Program-made: the position numbers and the translations under genes
Shown here: in pieces, positions 1 through 6,167 of the stretch
How the letters are laid out: every line of letters starts with the position of its first letter
How positions within the stretch are numbered: the first letter of the stretch is position 1
From: Candidatus Cloacimonadota bacterium
Lineage (GTDB): Bacteria; Cloacimonadota; Cloacimonadia; JGIOTU-2
DNA: 7,016 bases
Direction of reading: 5' to 3'
Assembly: GCA_030628975.1 (NCBI GenBank)
Contig: DAOVPZ010000057.1
Location: 1 to 7,016, forward strand
The notes under the pieces: generated by a model
What the model saw: the letters and a program-made list of their open reading frames with translations, nothing else
What the model was told of the DNA's origin: nothing
The model's database searches: none

Positions 1-2149
1 CTACTCCTGCAATTCCTGTTGCTTCTGTTAAATCAACATACAAAGGAATTTCATCAGGTGCTTTATCATTTACAAAAAATTCTAACGGAACATCAATATG
101 TTGATTATATTCTAAATCACCAAGACTCACAATTTGTGGAAATGAATCTGTGATAAATACATTGTCTTCTGCATAGAATTTTGCATAAGCACCGGTTGCA
201 ACACCTTTTCCTTTATTACCAATTCTTACTGTTAGTTTAGTGGTTTCACCTGATTCAATCATTCCATTATTATTATTATCTTCAATGCCTATATCCACAA
301 TGAACATTTTTGGTTTCTGGTATGCTTTTGTGGAAAATTCTATTTCAACAGGCGCAGGAGGAAAACCATTTATTTCTTCAAAATTTATTCTAAGAACTTG
401 AGTTGCTTCTTTTACATCAATATATGCTTCAACAGGTATTTTTACAGTAACTTCCTTTCCTTCAGGAATTTCATCAATGTAGGAATTGTTATAATTAAGA
501 CCCTCTATTCTTTCCGGATCAAATTTTATAGTTATTCCCTTTCCTGAACCCTTTCCAGTATTTATTACAGTTACTGAAATTTCACCTTTCTCTAAAGCGT
601 CCAAATACTGATTTCCTGATAGTTCACTAAATATAACAGACGCTGTAAGTGATGGTGGGCGTGAAATTATCTTTTTTGCCAAAATCTTGTCTTCTATTTG
701 TGCAAATGTGCGATAAATATAAACATTATCATCATAAGAACAACACACAGCGAGATACTTATCATCCGGACTGAATGCAACGGTCTTTACAGACTTGTTA
801 TGCTCAAAATATTTCACTTTATTACCTGACTCCAAATTAATAATCATGGCTTTGCCATTATTAGAACCAGTAGCCAGAAACTTCCCATCTGAGCTAAAGT
901 CAAAAGTTAATTCACCCTTGAAAGATTTCACTTCTTTTCCGTTCTCTAAATTAAAGATTCGTGTATAACCTTTTTTCATATAACTACTAGTACTTGTTGC
1001 CAAGAATTTCCCATCAGGACTGAAAGAAACAGTATTGACGGGCTCTTTATGATAAAACGATTTTATTTCTTGACCTGTCTCTAAATTGAAGATTCGTGAA
1101 TAACCGAATGTTGAATGGATATCACCACTACCAGTAGCAATGAATTTACCATCAGGCCTGAAAGCAATAGATTTAACAAAATTTTCATCCTCAAACGATT
1201 TTACTTCTTTTCCTGTTTCCAAATTAAAGAGTCGTGCATCATCACCCGAACCGATAGCAAGGAATTTCCCATCAGGACTAAATATAATACATCTTAAATA
1301 ACCAATTTTTTCAAACGATAATTCTTCATTTCCTGCCACAAAATTAAAGATACGTGCACACTCATTTGAACAAGTGGCCAAAAATTTCCCATCCGGGCTG
1401 AAAGCAACTGAATTGACATGATCTTTATGCTTGAAAGATTTCACTTCTTTGCCGGTTTCTAAATTAAAAATATGAGCATAATCGTCATCGCATCCCGTTG
1501 CGAGGAATTTCCCATCGGGGCTGAAAGCAACTGAATTGACATTATCTTTATGTTTAAATGTTTTCATTGGTTGAATTTCATGAATAATATTTATTCCACT
1601 TATTGGGTCTTTTAGTTTTAATTTAGCCAAGCCAATTTTATCACCTATATCAACTGCCAATATACCAGTTACTTGGAGTTTATCTTTATGTTCATAAAGA
1701 GTTCGAGCATCTTGTTTTGAAACTTTTATATTTAATAAAATATGTTCTTTTTGATAATCCAAGTGCTCTACAACAAATGACCACACTTCGTTATTCGCGT
1801 CATATTTTTTAGAATCAAGCTCAATAATAATATTTTTTGTTTCAAAAAGTCGTCCACGCAAAATACTCATTTTTTTCCAAAGATCCCCCAAGTATTGTTT
1901 ACGCAAGCGGTCAATTTGTGGCATTGCTTTACTCATTCTTCCTAAATATTTAGTATCACTTTCAAATGGATCCTGTTCAGCAAAAAAAGGATTAGATTCT
2001 TTTAAATCAGCAATTTTTTGTTCAACAACCTGTTCATTATGAGAAATCTCTTTTTTCAGAGATTCTATTTGCTGAAGTGTTTCTTCAATTGTGTAAGAAA
2101 ACAGAAAGTATGGAATTAATATGAATACAAATAATAAGTATTTTTTCAT
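1..2149 (-). CDS. Exported seven-bladed WD40 propeller protein with CARDB-like domains (3' end off window)
   Basis: I translated this frame by hand; it is open from ATG at 2149 to the left edge (716 codons, no stop), so the C-terminus is missing. The start has an AGGAG ribosome site 6 nt upstream. Residues 1-18 form a signal peptide (MKK, then a hydrophobic core ending FLFS). A short helical, probably coiled-coil stretch (about 19-45) follows, then a mixed domain to about 195. Seven WD40-type blades are marked by F-S-P-D-G-K motifs with F at 209, 250, 290, 330, 376, 418 and 459, which is the number needed for a closed propeller. Two beta domains follow (about 497-605 and 610 onward) with N-x-G-K-G motifs at 530 and 645 and an acidic D-N-N-N-N-G-M-I-E-S-G-E loop near 624, as in CARDB-like extracellular domains. 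Function is unknown; a periplasmic or surface scaffold is likely. Known bacterial proteins of similar build sometimes end in a caspase-like peptidase, which cannot be seen here. The gene begins 11 nt after the upstream stop and is probably co-transcribed with it. Confidence 0.9.
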   Translation of the reverse strand, partial: MKKYLLFVFILIPYFLFSYTIEETLQQIESLKKEISHNEQVVEQKIADLKESNPFFAEQDPFESDTKYLGRMSKAMPQIDRLRKQYLGDLWKKMSILRGRLFETKNIIIELDSKKYDANNEVWSFVVEHLDYQKEHILLNIKVSKQDARTLYEHKDKLQVTGILAVDIGDKIGLAKLKLKDPISGINIIHEIQPMKTFKHKDNVNSVAFSPDGKFLATGCDDDYAHIFNLETGKEVKSFKHKDHVNSVAFSPDGKFLATCSNECARIFNFVAGNEELSFEKIGYLRCIIFSPDGKFLAIGSGDDARLFNLETGKEVKSFEDENFVKSIAFRPDGKFIATGSGDIHSTFGYSRIFNLETGQEIKSFYHKEPVNTVSFSPDGKFLATSTSSYMKKGYTRIFNLENGKEVKSFKGELTFDFSSDGKFLATGSNNGKAMIINLESGNKVKYFEHNKSVKTVAFSPDDKYLAVCCSYDDNVYIYRTFAQIEDKILAKKIISRPPSLTASVIFSELSGNQYLDALEKGEISVTVINTGKGSGKGITIKFDPERIEGLNYNNSYIDEIPEGKEVTVKIPVEAYIDVKEATQVLRINFEEINGFPPAPVEIEFSTKAYQKPKMFIVDIGIEDNNNNGMIESGETTKLTVRIGNKGKGVATGAYAKFYAEDNVFITDSFPQIVSLGDLEYNQHIDVPLEFFVNDKAPDEIPLYVDLTEATGIAGV
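1382..1552 (-). repeat. Near-identical tandem DNA repeat encoding WD40 blades 1 and 2
   Basis: Two 48-nt stretches (1505-1552 and 1382-1429), 123 nt apart, differ at only 3 positions. Both encode H-K-D-[N/H]-V-N-S-V-A-F-S-P-D-G-K-F. The other blades share the protein motif but are clearly more diverged in DNA. This indicates a recent duplication or gene conversion of one blade. Confidence 0.85.
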
Positions 2150-2154
2150 AGTTG

Positions 2155-2162
2155 TCTCCTTT
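2155..2162 (-). promoter_or_regulatory. Ribosome binding site of the WD40 gene, touching the upstream stop codon
   Basis: On the minus strand the sequence reads AAAGGAGA, then CAACT, then ATG at 2149. The leading AA belongs to the TAA stop of the 390-residue gene (2163-2161). A strong Shine-Dalgarno site at normal spacing fixes the start of the WD40 gene and suggests translational coupling with the gene before it. Confidence 0.8.
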
Positions 2163-3333
2163 AATAATTGTTATTTTTTTTAAAACGATAAAGTGTTAAC
2201 TCTTTAGATTTCACTTTGCTTAAGGGAGAGTTATTTTTAAGTTTGTCTTCCCAATATTGATCATACTTCCAATCAGCTTCAAGAAACTCCCACAATATTA
2301 TGTAATCATCCTTGTCTTTAGCAATAGAGGCTCCTATACATTTTTTAGTTCTTTGGTCATATTTATGGGCTTGAGTAAAATTCTTTAAAGCATTTTTGGC
2401 TTCATTCTTATGCCCATTTGGAATTGGTATAATAATAAACCCAATATTATTTCTGGGGACTACGAAACGAAAAGGAAAGATTAGTTTAGACGAGTTACAT
2501 TGCTTCCAAGAAGCATCAAATCGTTCTTTAAATAATTTCAATTCTGCTCTCGTAAGTTTTGCTAATTCTTTTATAATCATATAGTAAGAATGAGTAAAAG
2601 GTTCGAATTCAATTTTTTCTGGAAATTTTTCTATTATATGAAATAAAGAGAATTCATTCGAATCGTCTTCTAATTGTTCCAAATATTTGATAAAATCATA
2701 TTCAGGTATTTCGTCAAAATTACCACTAAGAAATTGACCTAATATTGCTTGCTCAGGTAGTTTATTTATATGTTTAGCATAGTTTGTATTGATTTGCTCT
2801 CTAAACGATAAATAATCATCAATTTCGGTTGGAGTAACTAAAATTTTACAGATCCATTTATAATCAATGGAATTAAACAAATGTATAAAACCTGCTTTAC
2901 TGCTTTCATAAAATTTTTCTAATCTTCTATTAACTGGTAGCTTATCACTTGAAGTGTAAATGATTATTTTTTTTATATTATCTTTGGGAGCTTCTGAAAT
3001 ACAAAATTTGTGACCTCTTTCATTAGTTATTGTAATATCAGAATAAGAATTGAGGAAACTTATTGTTTTATTTATTTGCCACGATGCTTTTTTTATCACT
3101 TTACTTTTAAACCAGTTCTCTTCTGATTCTGAGTCTTTTACATTCTTTAGATTCCTATCTTTAATTTGGATTATAAATAAAATGTCTTCAAGCCAAACAA
3201 CACTATCAGCTAATTGAAGCTCTTGATTATCTATGCTTGTGCGAAAATTATTTTCTGAATAGGTAAATTCTTCAAAAAATATACTTTGATTTATACTTGA
3301 TATCATATCTTCTGTTTTATTTAGTTTTTCCAT
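2161..3333 (-). CDS. Putative PD-(D/E)XK nuclease-like protein, 390 aa
   Basis: No family is recognised by name. The N-terminus has the layout of a PD-(D/E)XK nuclease core: E38 in a Q-E-L segment, L-A-D with D43 opening a hydrophobic strand, then a second strand ending I-Q-I-K-D-R (Q56, K58). A Trp-containing helix around residues 73-95 (E-N-W-F-K, then K-K-A-x-W-Q-I) resembles the helix that follows this core in restriction-like enzymes. Gln in place of the usual Glu/Asp of the E-x-K motif is tolerated in some families. The rest (about 110-390) has no known motif; it is rich in Lys, Phe and Tyr and has no signal peptide or membrane segment, so it should be cytoplasmic. A role in DNA or RNA cleavage, perhaps in defence, is inference. 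It starts 15 nt after the attC-like site. Its AGGA is only 1 nt from ATG 3333, unusually close, so the true start could be ATG at codon 10. The WD40 gene follows after 11 nt. Confidence 0.75.
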   Translation of the reverse strand: MEKLNKTEDMISSINQSIFFEEFTYSENNFRTSIDNQELQLADSVVWLEDILFIIQIKDRNLKNVKDSESEENWFKSKVIKKASWQINKTISFLNSYSDITITNERGHKFCISEAPKDNIKKIIIYTSSDKLPVNRRLEKFYESSKAGFIHLFNSIDYKWICKILVTPTEIDDYLSFREQINTNYAKHINKLPEQAILGQFLSGNFDEIPEYDFIKYLEQLEDDSNEFSLFHIIEKFPEKIEFEPFTHSYYMIIKELAKLTRAELKLFKERFDASWKQCNSSKLIFPFRFVVPRNNIGFIIIPIPNGHKNEAKNALKNFTQAHKYDQRTKKCIGASIAKDKDDYIILWEFLEADWKYDQYWEDKLKNNSPLSKVKSKELTLYRFKKNNNY

Positions 3334-3348
3334 ATCCTTTCCATTTTC

Positions 3349-3408
3349 ACATAACGTTCCAGCACGCCACGAACGGAGCTTAAGGAGTTTGTGGGTGCAT
3401 TGTTAGAT
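3349..3408 (-). repeat. attC: Probable integron attC recombination site (59-base-element type), 60 bp
   Basis: Read in gene direction (minus strand), the element opens with ATCTAAC, a perfect RYYYAAC core box (3408-3402), and closes with GTTATGT, one mismatch from GTTRRRY (3355-3349). Between them are imperfect inverted arms. On the plus strand 3362-3365 pairs with 3395-3398, G3366 is bulged out, and 3367-3374 pairs with 3387-3394 with one G-T wobble, leaving a 12-nt loop. Unpaired spacers of 6 and 3 nt separate these arms from the core boxes, whose TAAC/GTTA also pair. Core boxes, unpaired spacer, arms with one extrahelical base and a loop are the defining features of folded attC sites, and 60 bp is a normal length. 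It lies 19 nt after the stop of the 494-residue gene in the orientation expected of a cassette. G+C is about 48%, far above its surroundings. It could instead be another structured repeat. Confidence 0.66.
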
Positions 3409-3427
3409 GGCGTTGTTGATTTATTCT

Positions 3428-4912
3428 TTAATGGGATACTGATAGAAATATTGTGAAAATAAACATAAATAACATCATAATGCACATGATTACTTGCAAC
3501 TTATAACTATTTCTTGATAGTTTTTCATTTGATAATGAGTTGATTATGTTTGAAGTTGTTGAAAGTGATTGCCTTAAATTATTATGAGCTGTAAGAAGTA
3601 TTTTTGAGTTTTTCTTAAGAGAAATGCGGATTTCATTCATCAACTCTCTTTTATGCTTATCCTCTTTCATTCGATGAAAAGTGTAAACATTTTGAAAAAA
3701 GAGTTTTTTATTCCTGCAATATTCCTTTATTTCGTATGTAAAAAAAGGCAAGTTCCTATCTAAAATCGCAAAATCCTTACTCGTTTCATTGAGTTGTAGA
3801 GAGGCTTTTTTTAATTTAGAAATATTAATATTTGAAATTTCATCTCTAATTTTGGATACTTGCCATTCATAAGTCTTATATAAGTAAAATAATGCAAACA
3901 TTGCCAATGTATTATCGAAATATTTTAAATAGTTAACTAACCCATTTTTACTTTTTCCACCATAATGCTTAAGATTTTTATTCTTTAATATCTCAGAAAA
4001 TTTTCCGACTAATTGCATGTACGGGTTTCGCTGATCTTTGGAAATTGAAAATCTAAAATATAAACCATCTAAGTCATCTGGAAGCCATACATTGTCAGGA
4101 TAATTCATATTTAAAATATGCAAATAACTATTAGGTAAACCTGATTTATTAGGAAAAGGTGTTGCTTTATCAAGCGTTATAAAATCACAAATTGGCATTT
4201 TATCAATTAAATTGTTAGCCGTATAATATCCTTGTAAATTGTCTTTTATCCAATTTATGCAATCGAAGTAGATTGATTTTTTTAATTGTACTAATGATGA
4301 CATTTTTTGAGAAATTGGTGTTATATATTGATTTCCATTTTTGATTTTTTCAACGTAAGTAGAAAACTTTTTATTTATTGTCTTTTCAAGTCTTGATGAA
4401 GCCTCATCATCAAATATGAATTGGAATATCAAGATTGTTGTGCTTGAAATTGAATGAAGTAAAGAAAGTTTGATATGCCTTACTCCAAAAGGTAAGATGG
4501 ATTCCTTACTCGGTAAGAGAGACTTTTTATTGTGAGGAACTATATATCCAAGATTATGCCAACTATATAAATTATTCTCTCTTATGTTTTTTATTTTTTC
4601 AGACAATTTATCATTTTTAGATGAACCAAAAGTATTTTTCCAATCTAATCCTTCCAAACATGTAATAAGATTATTAATCGACTCAGGTGGATAAATTTCC
4701 ATTAACCATAAACAATTTTGCCTTATGTTCTCATCATTTGGAATTTCTGTTTCTTTATTCTCTTTAATATCAAATTCGTCATGATAATATTTAAGTGATT
4801 CTTTAGACATTGCATTTAGTTTCTTACTTTGTTTCCATTTTTCAAAATGATTTTTCAAAATTTCAATAAGCTGATATTTTCTTTTTTTTTGTTCTGCTTC
4901 ATTGTTTTGCAT
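3428..4912 (-). CDS. Unrecognised 494-aa protein with C-terminal membrane anchor; probable cassette gene
   Basis: I do not recognise this family. The protein has a Lys-rich, mostly helical N-terminal part without a signal peptide, a mixed aromatic-rich middle (about 120-380), a helical, possibly coiled-coil stretch (about 420-470) and one strongly hydrophobic segment at about 474-492 that ends at the C-terminus (residue 494). This predicts a tail-anchored inner-membrane protein with its bulk in the cytoplasm. No catalytic motif stands out. ATG 4912 is supported by AGGA at 4922-4919, 6 nt upstream. The gene sits between a core-like GTTAGAC box (24 nt upstream of the start) and a probable attC (19 nt after the stop), so it fits a single-gene integron cassette of about 1.59 kb (4942-3355). 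No convincing promoter was found in the spacer, as is common for cassette genes. A run of nine A at codons 8-11 (4890-4882) could allow slippage. A membrane-linked accessory or defence role is speculation. Confidence 0.85.
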   Translation of the reverse strand: MQNNEAEQKKRKYQLIEILKNHFEKWKQSKKLNAMSKESLKYYHDEFDIKENKETEIPNDENIRQNCLWLMEIYPPESINNLITCLEGLDWKNTFGSSKNDKLSEKIKNIRENNLYSWHNLGYIVPHNKKSLLPSKESILPFGVRHIKLSLLHSISSTTILIFQFIFDDEASSRLEKTINKKFSTYVEKIKNGNQYITPISQKMSSLVQLKKSIYFDCINWIKDNLQGYYTANNLIDKMPICDFITLDKATPFPNKSGLPNSYLHILNMNYPDNVWLPDDLDGLYFRFSISKDQRNPYMQLVGKFSEILKNKNLKHYGGKSKNGLVNYLKYFDNTLAMFALFYLYKTYEWQVSKIRDEISNINISKLKKASLQLNETSKDFAILDRNLPFFTYEIKEYCRNKKLFFQNVYTFHRMKEDKHKRELMNEIRISLKKNSKILLTAHNNLRQSLSTTSNIINSLSNEKLSRNSYKLQVIMCIMMLFMFIFTIFLSVSH

Positions 4913-4936
4913 TCGATATCCTTTCTAATTAATGCT

Positions 4937-5000
4937 GTCTAACATATGTATCCCCGATCCCAAAGGTCGTGGAAACTCCCCCAATGGGAGTGTATACGAA
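4937..5000 (-). other. G+C-rich structured spacer with an integron-like core box at its end
   Basis: The stretch 4931-5000 is about 47% G+C, against roughly 30% around it. In gene direction it ends in GTTAGAC (4943-4937), a perfect GTTRRRY box, 24 nt before the start of the 494-residue gene. Two adjacent hairpins lie inside it: 4955-4969 (5 bp with bulged T4958) and 4975-4991 (6 bp). The outer segments, around CATATG (4943-4948) and GTATAC (4992-4997), are only loosely complementary. No matching RYYYAAC box is found on the far side, so it is not a complete canonical attC. It may be a degenerate attC, an attI-like boundary or the remnant of another small mobile repeat. The box alone could occur by chance. 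Confidence 0.4.
4975..4991 (-). terminator. Weak hairpin after the HEPN gene, possible terminator
   Basis: A perfect 6-bp stem (ACTCCC/GGGAGT) with a 5-nt loop lies 37 nt beyond the HEPN stop codon. On the minus strand it is followed by TTCC rather than a long T run, so intrinsic termination would be inefficient. It may instead be part of the structured recombination or repeat element in this spacer. Confidence 0.25.
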
Positions 5001-5028
5001 CTATTTCTTTCTTCAATATTCTCTTCTT

Positions 5029-5508
5029 TCATTTCAAATCCAATTCAATTTGGGGATCTTTTTCTTTTATTGATTTACTGATTATATCTACAAATTCTTT
5101 AGCAGTTCTTAAAGCATCTTCTGCTTCTTTTCTTGAACAGGGAATATCTGGTTCATAAATAAAGCGGTGCCTTTTTCTTCTCATAAAGTCATAGTTATTG
5201 ATAACTCTTTTAAATTTGTTTCCTAATACTGAACTTGCAAACTTCACAATGGTTAGATGTTTATTTTTGATCTCAGGTCTGAATCCTTGGCTGAACATTA
5301 AAGCTAATCCCGAATGCAACATGGCATTATATGCATAATTATAAGAACATTCTTCATCATCATCTAAGTTTCTCTTAGCGGTTTTTAAATCAATATAAGC
5401 TCGTTTTATCAAGTTTTTTATAGCTTTGTAATCAATAGGACATTTTTTAATGAAATCCTCTTTTAAAAGAGATTCTTTTGAATCTTTATAAATCATCTTC
5501 TTTGCCAA
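5029..5508 (-). CDS. HEPN-domain protein, UPF0332/COG1895 type, partner of the MNT protein
   Basis: This small all-helical protein (159 aa) has the HEPN pattern of the UPF0332 group: a helix with Y-N-Y-A-Y-N-A-M-L-H-S-G (56-67), a conserved His (H84) in R-x6-H (R77-H84), an R-R-K-R-H-R-F-I-Y segment (110-118), and a C-terminal helix in which A-E-D-A-L-R-T-A-K-E-F-V (128-140) is typical. HEPN partners of MNT nucleotidyltransferases are often RNases forming toxin-antitoxin pairs. The RX4HXY motif of HepT-type toxins is not present: the basic patch here is R110-x3-H114, with Y118 four residues further, so activity is uncertain. The frame overlaps the end of the MNT gene, indicating translational coupling. 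The longest start is TTG at 5508 (23-nt overlap); ATG at 5496 (155 aa, 11-nt overlap) is equally plausible because neither has a well-spaced ribosome site. The stop is TGA at 5031-5029. Confidence 0.85.
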   Translation of the reverse strand: MAKKMIYKDSKESLLKEDFIKKCPIDYKAIKNLIKRAYIDLKTAKRNLDDDEECSYNYAYNAMLHSGLALMFSQGFRPEIKNKHLTIVKFASSVLGNKFKRVINNYDFMRRKRHRFIYEPDIPCSRKEAEDALRTAKEFVDIISKSIKEKDPQIELDLK

Positions 5509-6061
5509 TTAACATTATCTTTGGATTTTTTAGTAACTCCAGAAAAAAACCACTTCTGGCTTTTCTTTGTGTTTCATATTCTTTAAAATAATAGAGAGAG
5601 ATATTTATCTCTCTTTTTAGAATTTTCTCTAATTCTGCGATTTTTTCATTTAAAGTAGAAGTATTAGGATTGCCAATTATCATTAGGTCAATATCGCTTG
5701 CAGGACTTTGACTTTTTGCAGCAAAAGACCCATATATGAAAGCGGTTTTTATTTTCTTGATAGATGACAATGCTTTTCTCAATCTTCCTTCAACCCCTAC
5801 AGTTTTTGAGACAATACTACTTAATTCTTCAAATAGAGGATGATTAGTATTTAAGGAATAGTAAAGGAGATTTCCAACTTTTTCAGTATCAAATAAATTA
5901 TCTTTTTGGAACTTTAAAAGTTCTCTGCGAATACTACCTGCTGAATAACCTAATACTCTTTGTAATTCCCGTAAATAATATTTTTGAGAGGGATTAGTAA
6001 AGAAAAGAGCAAGTAAATCCTGCCTGATTTTTGATTTAGTAATGTATAAACTCTCTAACAA
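5486..6061 (-). CDS. Winged-helix/MNT nucleotidyltransferase fusion, antitoxin-like regulator
   Basis: Residues about 10-72 form a winged helix-turn-helix of ArsR/MarR style (Y-Y-L-R-E-L-Q-R-V-L at 28-37, recognition helix around S43-K50, wing near 60-70). Residues about 100-187 are a minimal nucleotidyltransferase with G111-S112 and D123-x-D125, the GS...DxD metal and nucleotide site of DNA polymerase beta-like enzymes. Where a third carboxylate is often found the sequence reads R-E-I-N-I-S (N153); to my recollection Asn is usual in this HTH-fused group. MNT partners of HEPN toxins act as antitoxins, in studied cases by adding AMP to the toxin. The added DNA-binding domain suggests it also represses its own operon through the palindrome directly upstream. 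The start is TTG at 6061, chosen because AGGAG (6071-6067) sits 5 nt before it and no better upstream start exists in frame. Length is 191 aa. The HEPN gene overlaps its 3' end. Confidence 0.9.
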   Translation of the reverse strand: MLESLYITKSKIRQDLLALFFTNPSQKYYLRELQRVLGYSAGSIRRELLKFQKDNLFDTEKVGNLLYYSLNTNHPLFEELSSIVSKTVGVEGRLRKALSSIKKIKTAFIYGSFAAKSQSPASDIDLMIIGNPNTSTLNEKIAELEKILKREINISLYYFKEYETQRKARSGFFLELLKNPKIMLIGKEDDL

Positions 6062-6066
6062 TTGGA

Positions 6067-6071
6067 CTCCT
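6067..6071 (-). promoter_or_regulatory. Ribosome binding site supporting the TTG start of the MNT gene
   Basis: The minus strand reads AGGAG, then TCCAA, then TTG at 6061. This is a consensus-like site at good spacing and supports the non-ATG start. It abuts the left arm of the palindrome (6072), so a repressor bound there could hinder initiation at both DNA and RNA level. Confidence 0.75.
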
Positions 6072-6095
6072 TTTTGAGTACATTTGTACTCAAAA
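6072..6095. promoter_or_regulatory. Perfect 11+2+11 palindrome, probable operator of the MNT/HEPN operon
   Basis: TTTTGAGTACA (6072-6082) and TGTACTCAAAA (6085-6095) are exact inverted repeats separated by two T. A perfect 22-base match is very unlikely by chance in a spacer of about 100 bp. It covers the -10 element and the predicted transcription start, so a dimeric winged-helix protein bound here would block transcription. The obvious candidate is the protein encoded directly downstream; this assignment is inference. Confidence 0.85.
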
Positions 6096-6111
6096 TAGGA
6101 TACGATGTCAA
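6083..6111 (-). promoter_or_regulatory. Sigma-70-type promoter of the MNT/HEPN operon
   Basis: On the minus strand a perfect -35 box, TTGACA (6111-6106), is followed after 17 bp by TACAAA (6088-6083), which matches the TATAAT consensus at 4 of 6 positions. Transcription should begin around 6075-6077, giving a leader of about 15 nt. The -10 lies at the centre of the operator palindrome. Confidence 0.7.
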
Positions 6112-6167
6112 ATTTTTTCTTAAAATTTTCTTAACATAGTAAAGCCATTATGCTAAACTTAAGCATT

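Noticed and set aside
1115..1297. 60-codon open frame on the plus strand
   Set aside because: It lies wholly inside the WD40 repeats read on the minus strand, has no ribosome site, and its regularity mirrors the repeats.
1382..1552. CRISPR-like repeats
   Set aside because: The repeated units are in-frame WD40 blade codons within one long gene, with coding sequence between them rather than spacers.
2396..2584. 62-codon open frame on the plus strand
   Set aside because: It is antisense to the nuclease-like gene, with no start signal or recognisable protein features.
4937..5006. Second complete attC site
   Set aside because: Only one core box is present. No RYYYAAC partner is found on the far side in either orientation, and the outer arms pair poorly.
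4946..5158. 70-codon open frame on the plus strand
   Set aside because: It crosses the structured spacer and runs antisense into the HEPN gene. It has no ribosome site, and its coding look comes from the locally higher G+C.
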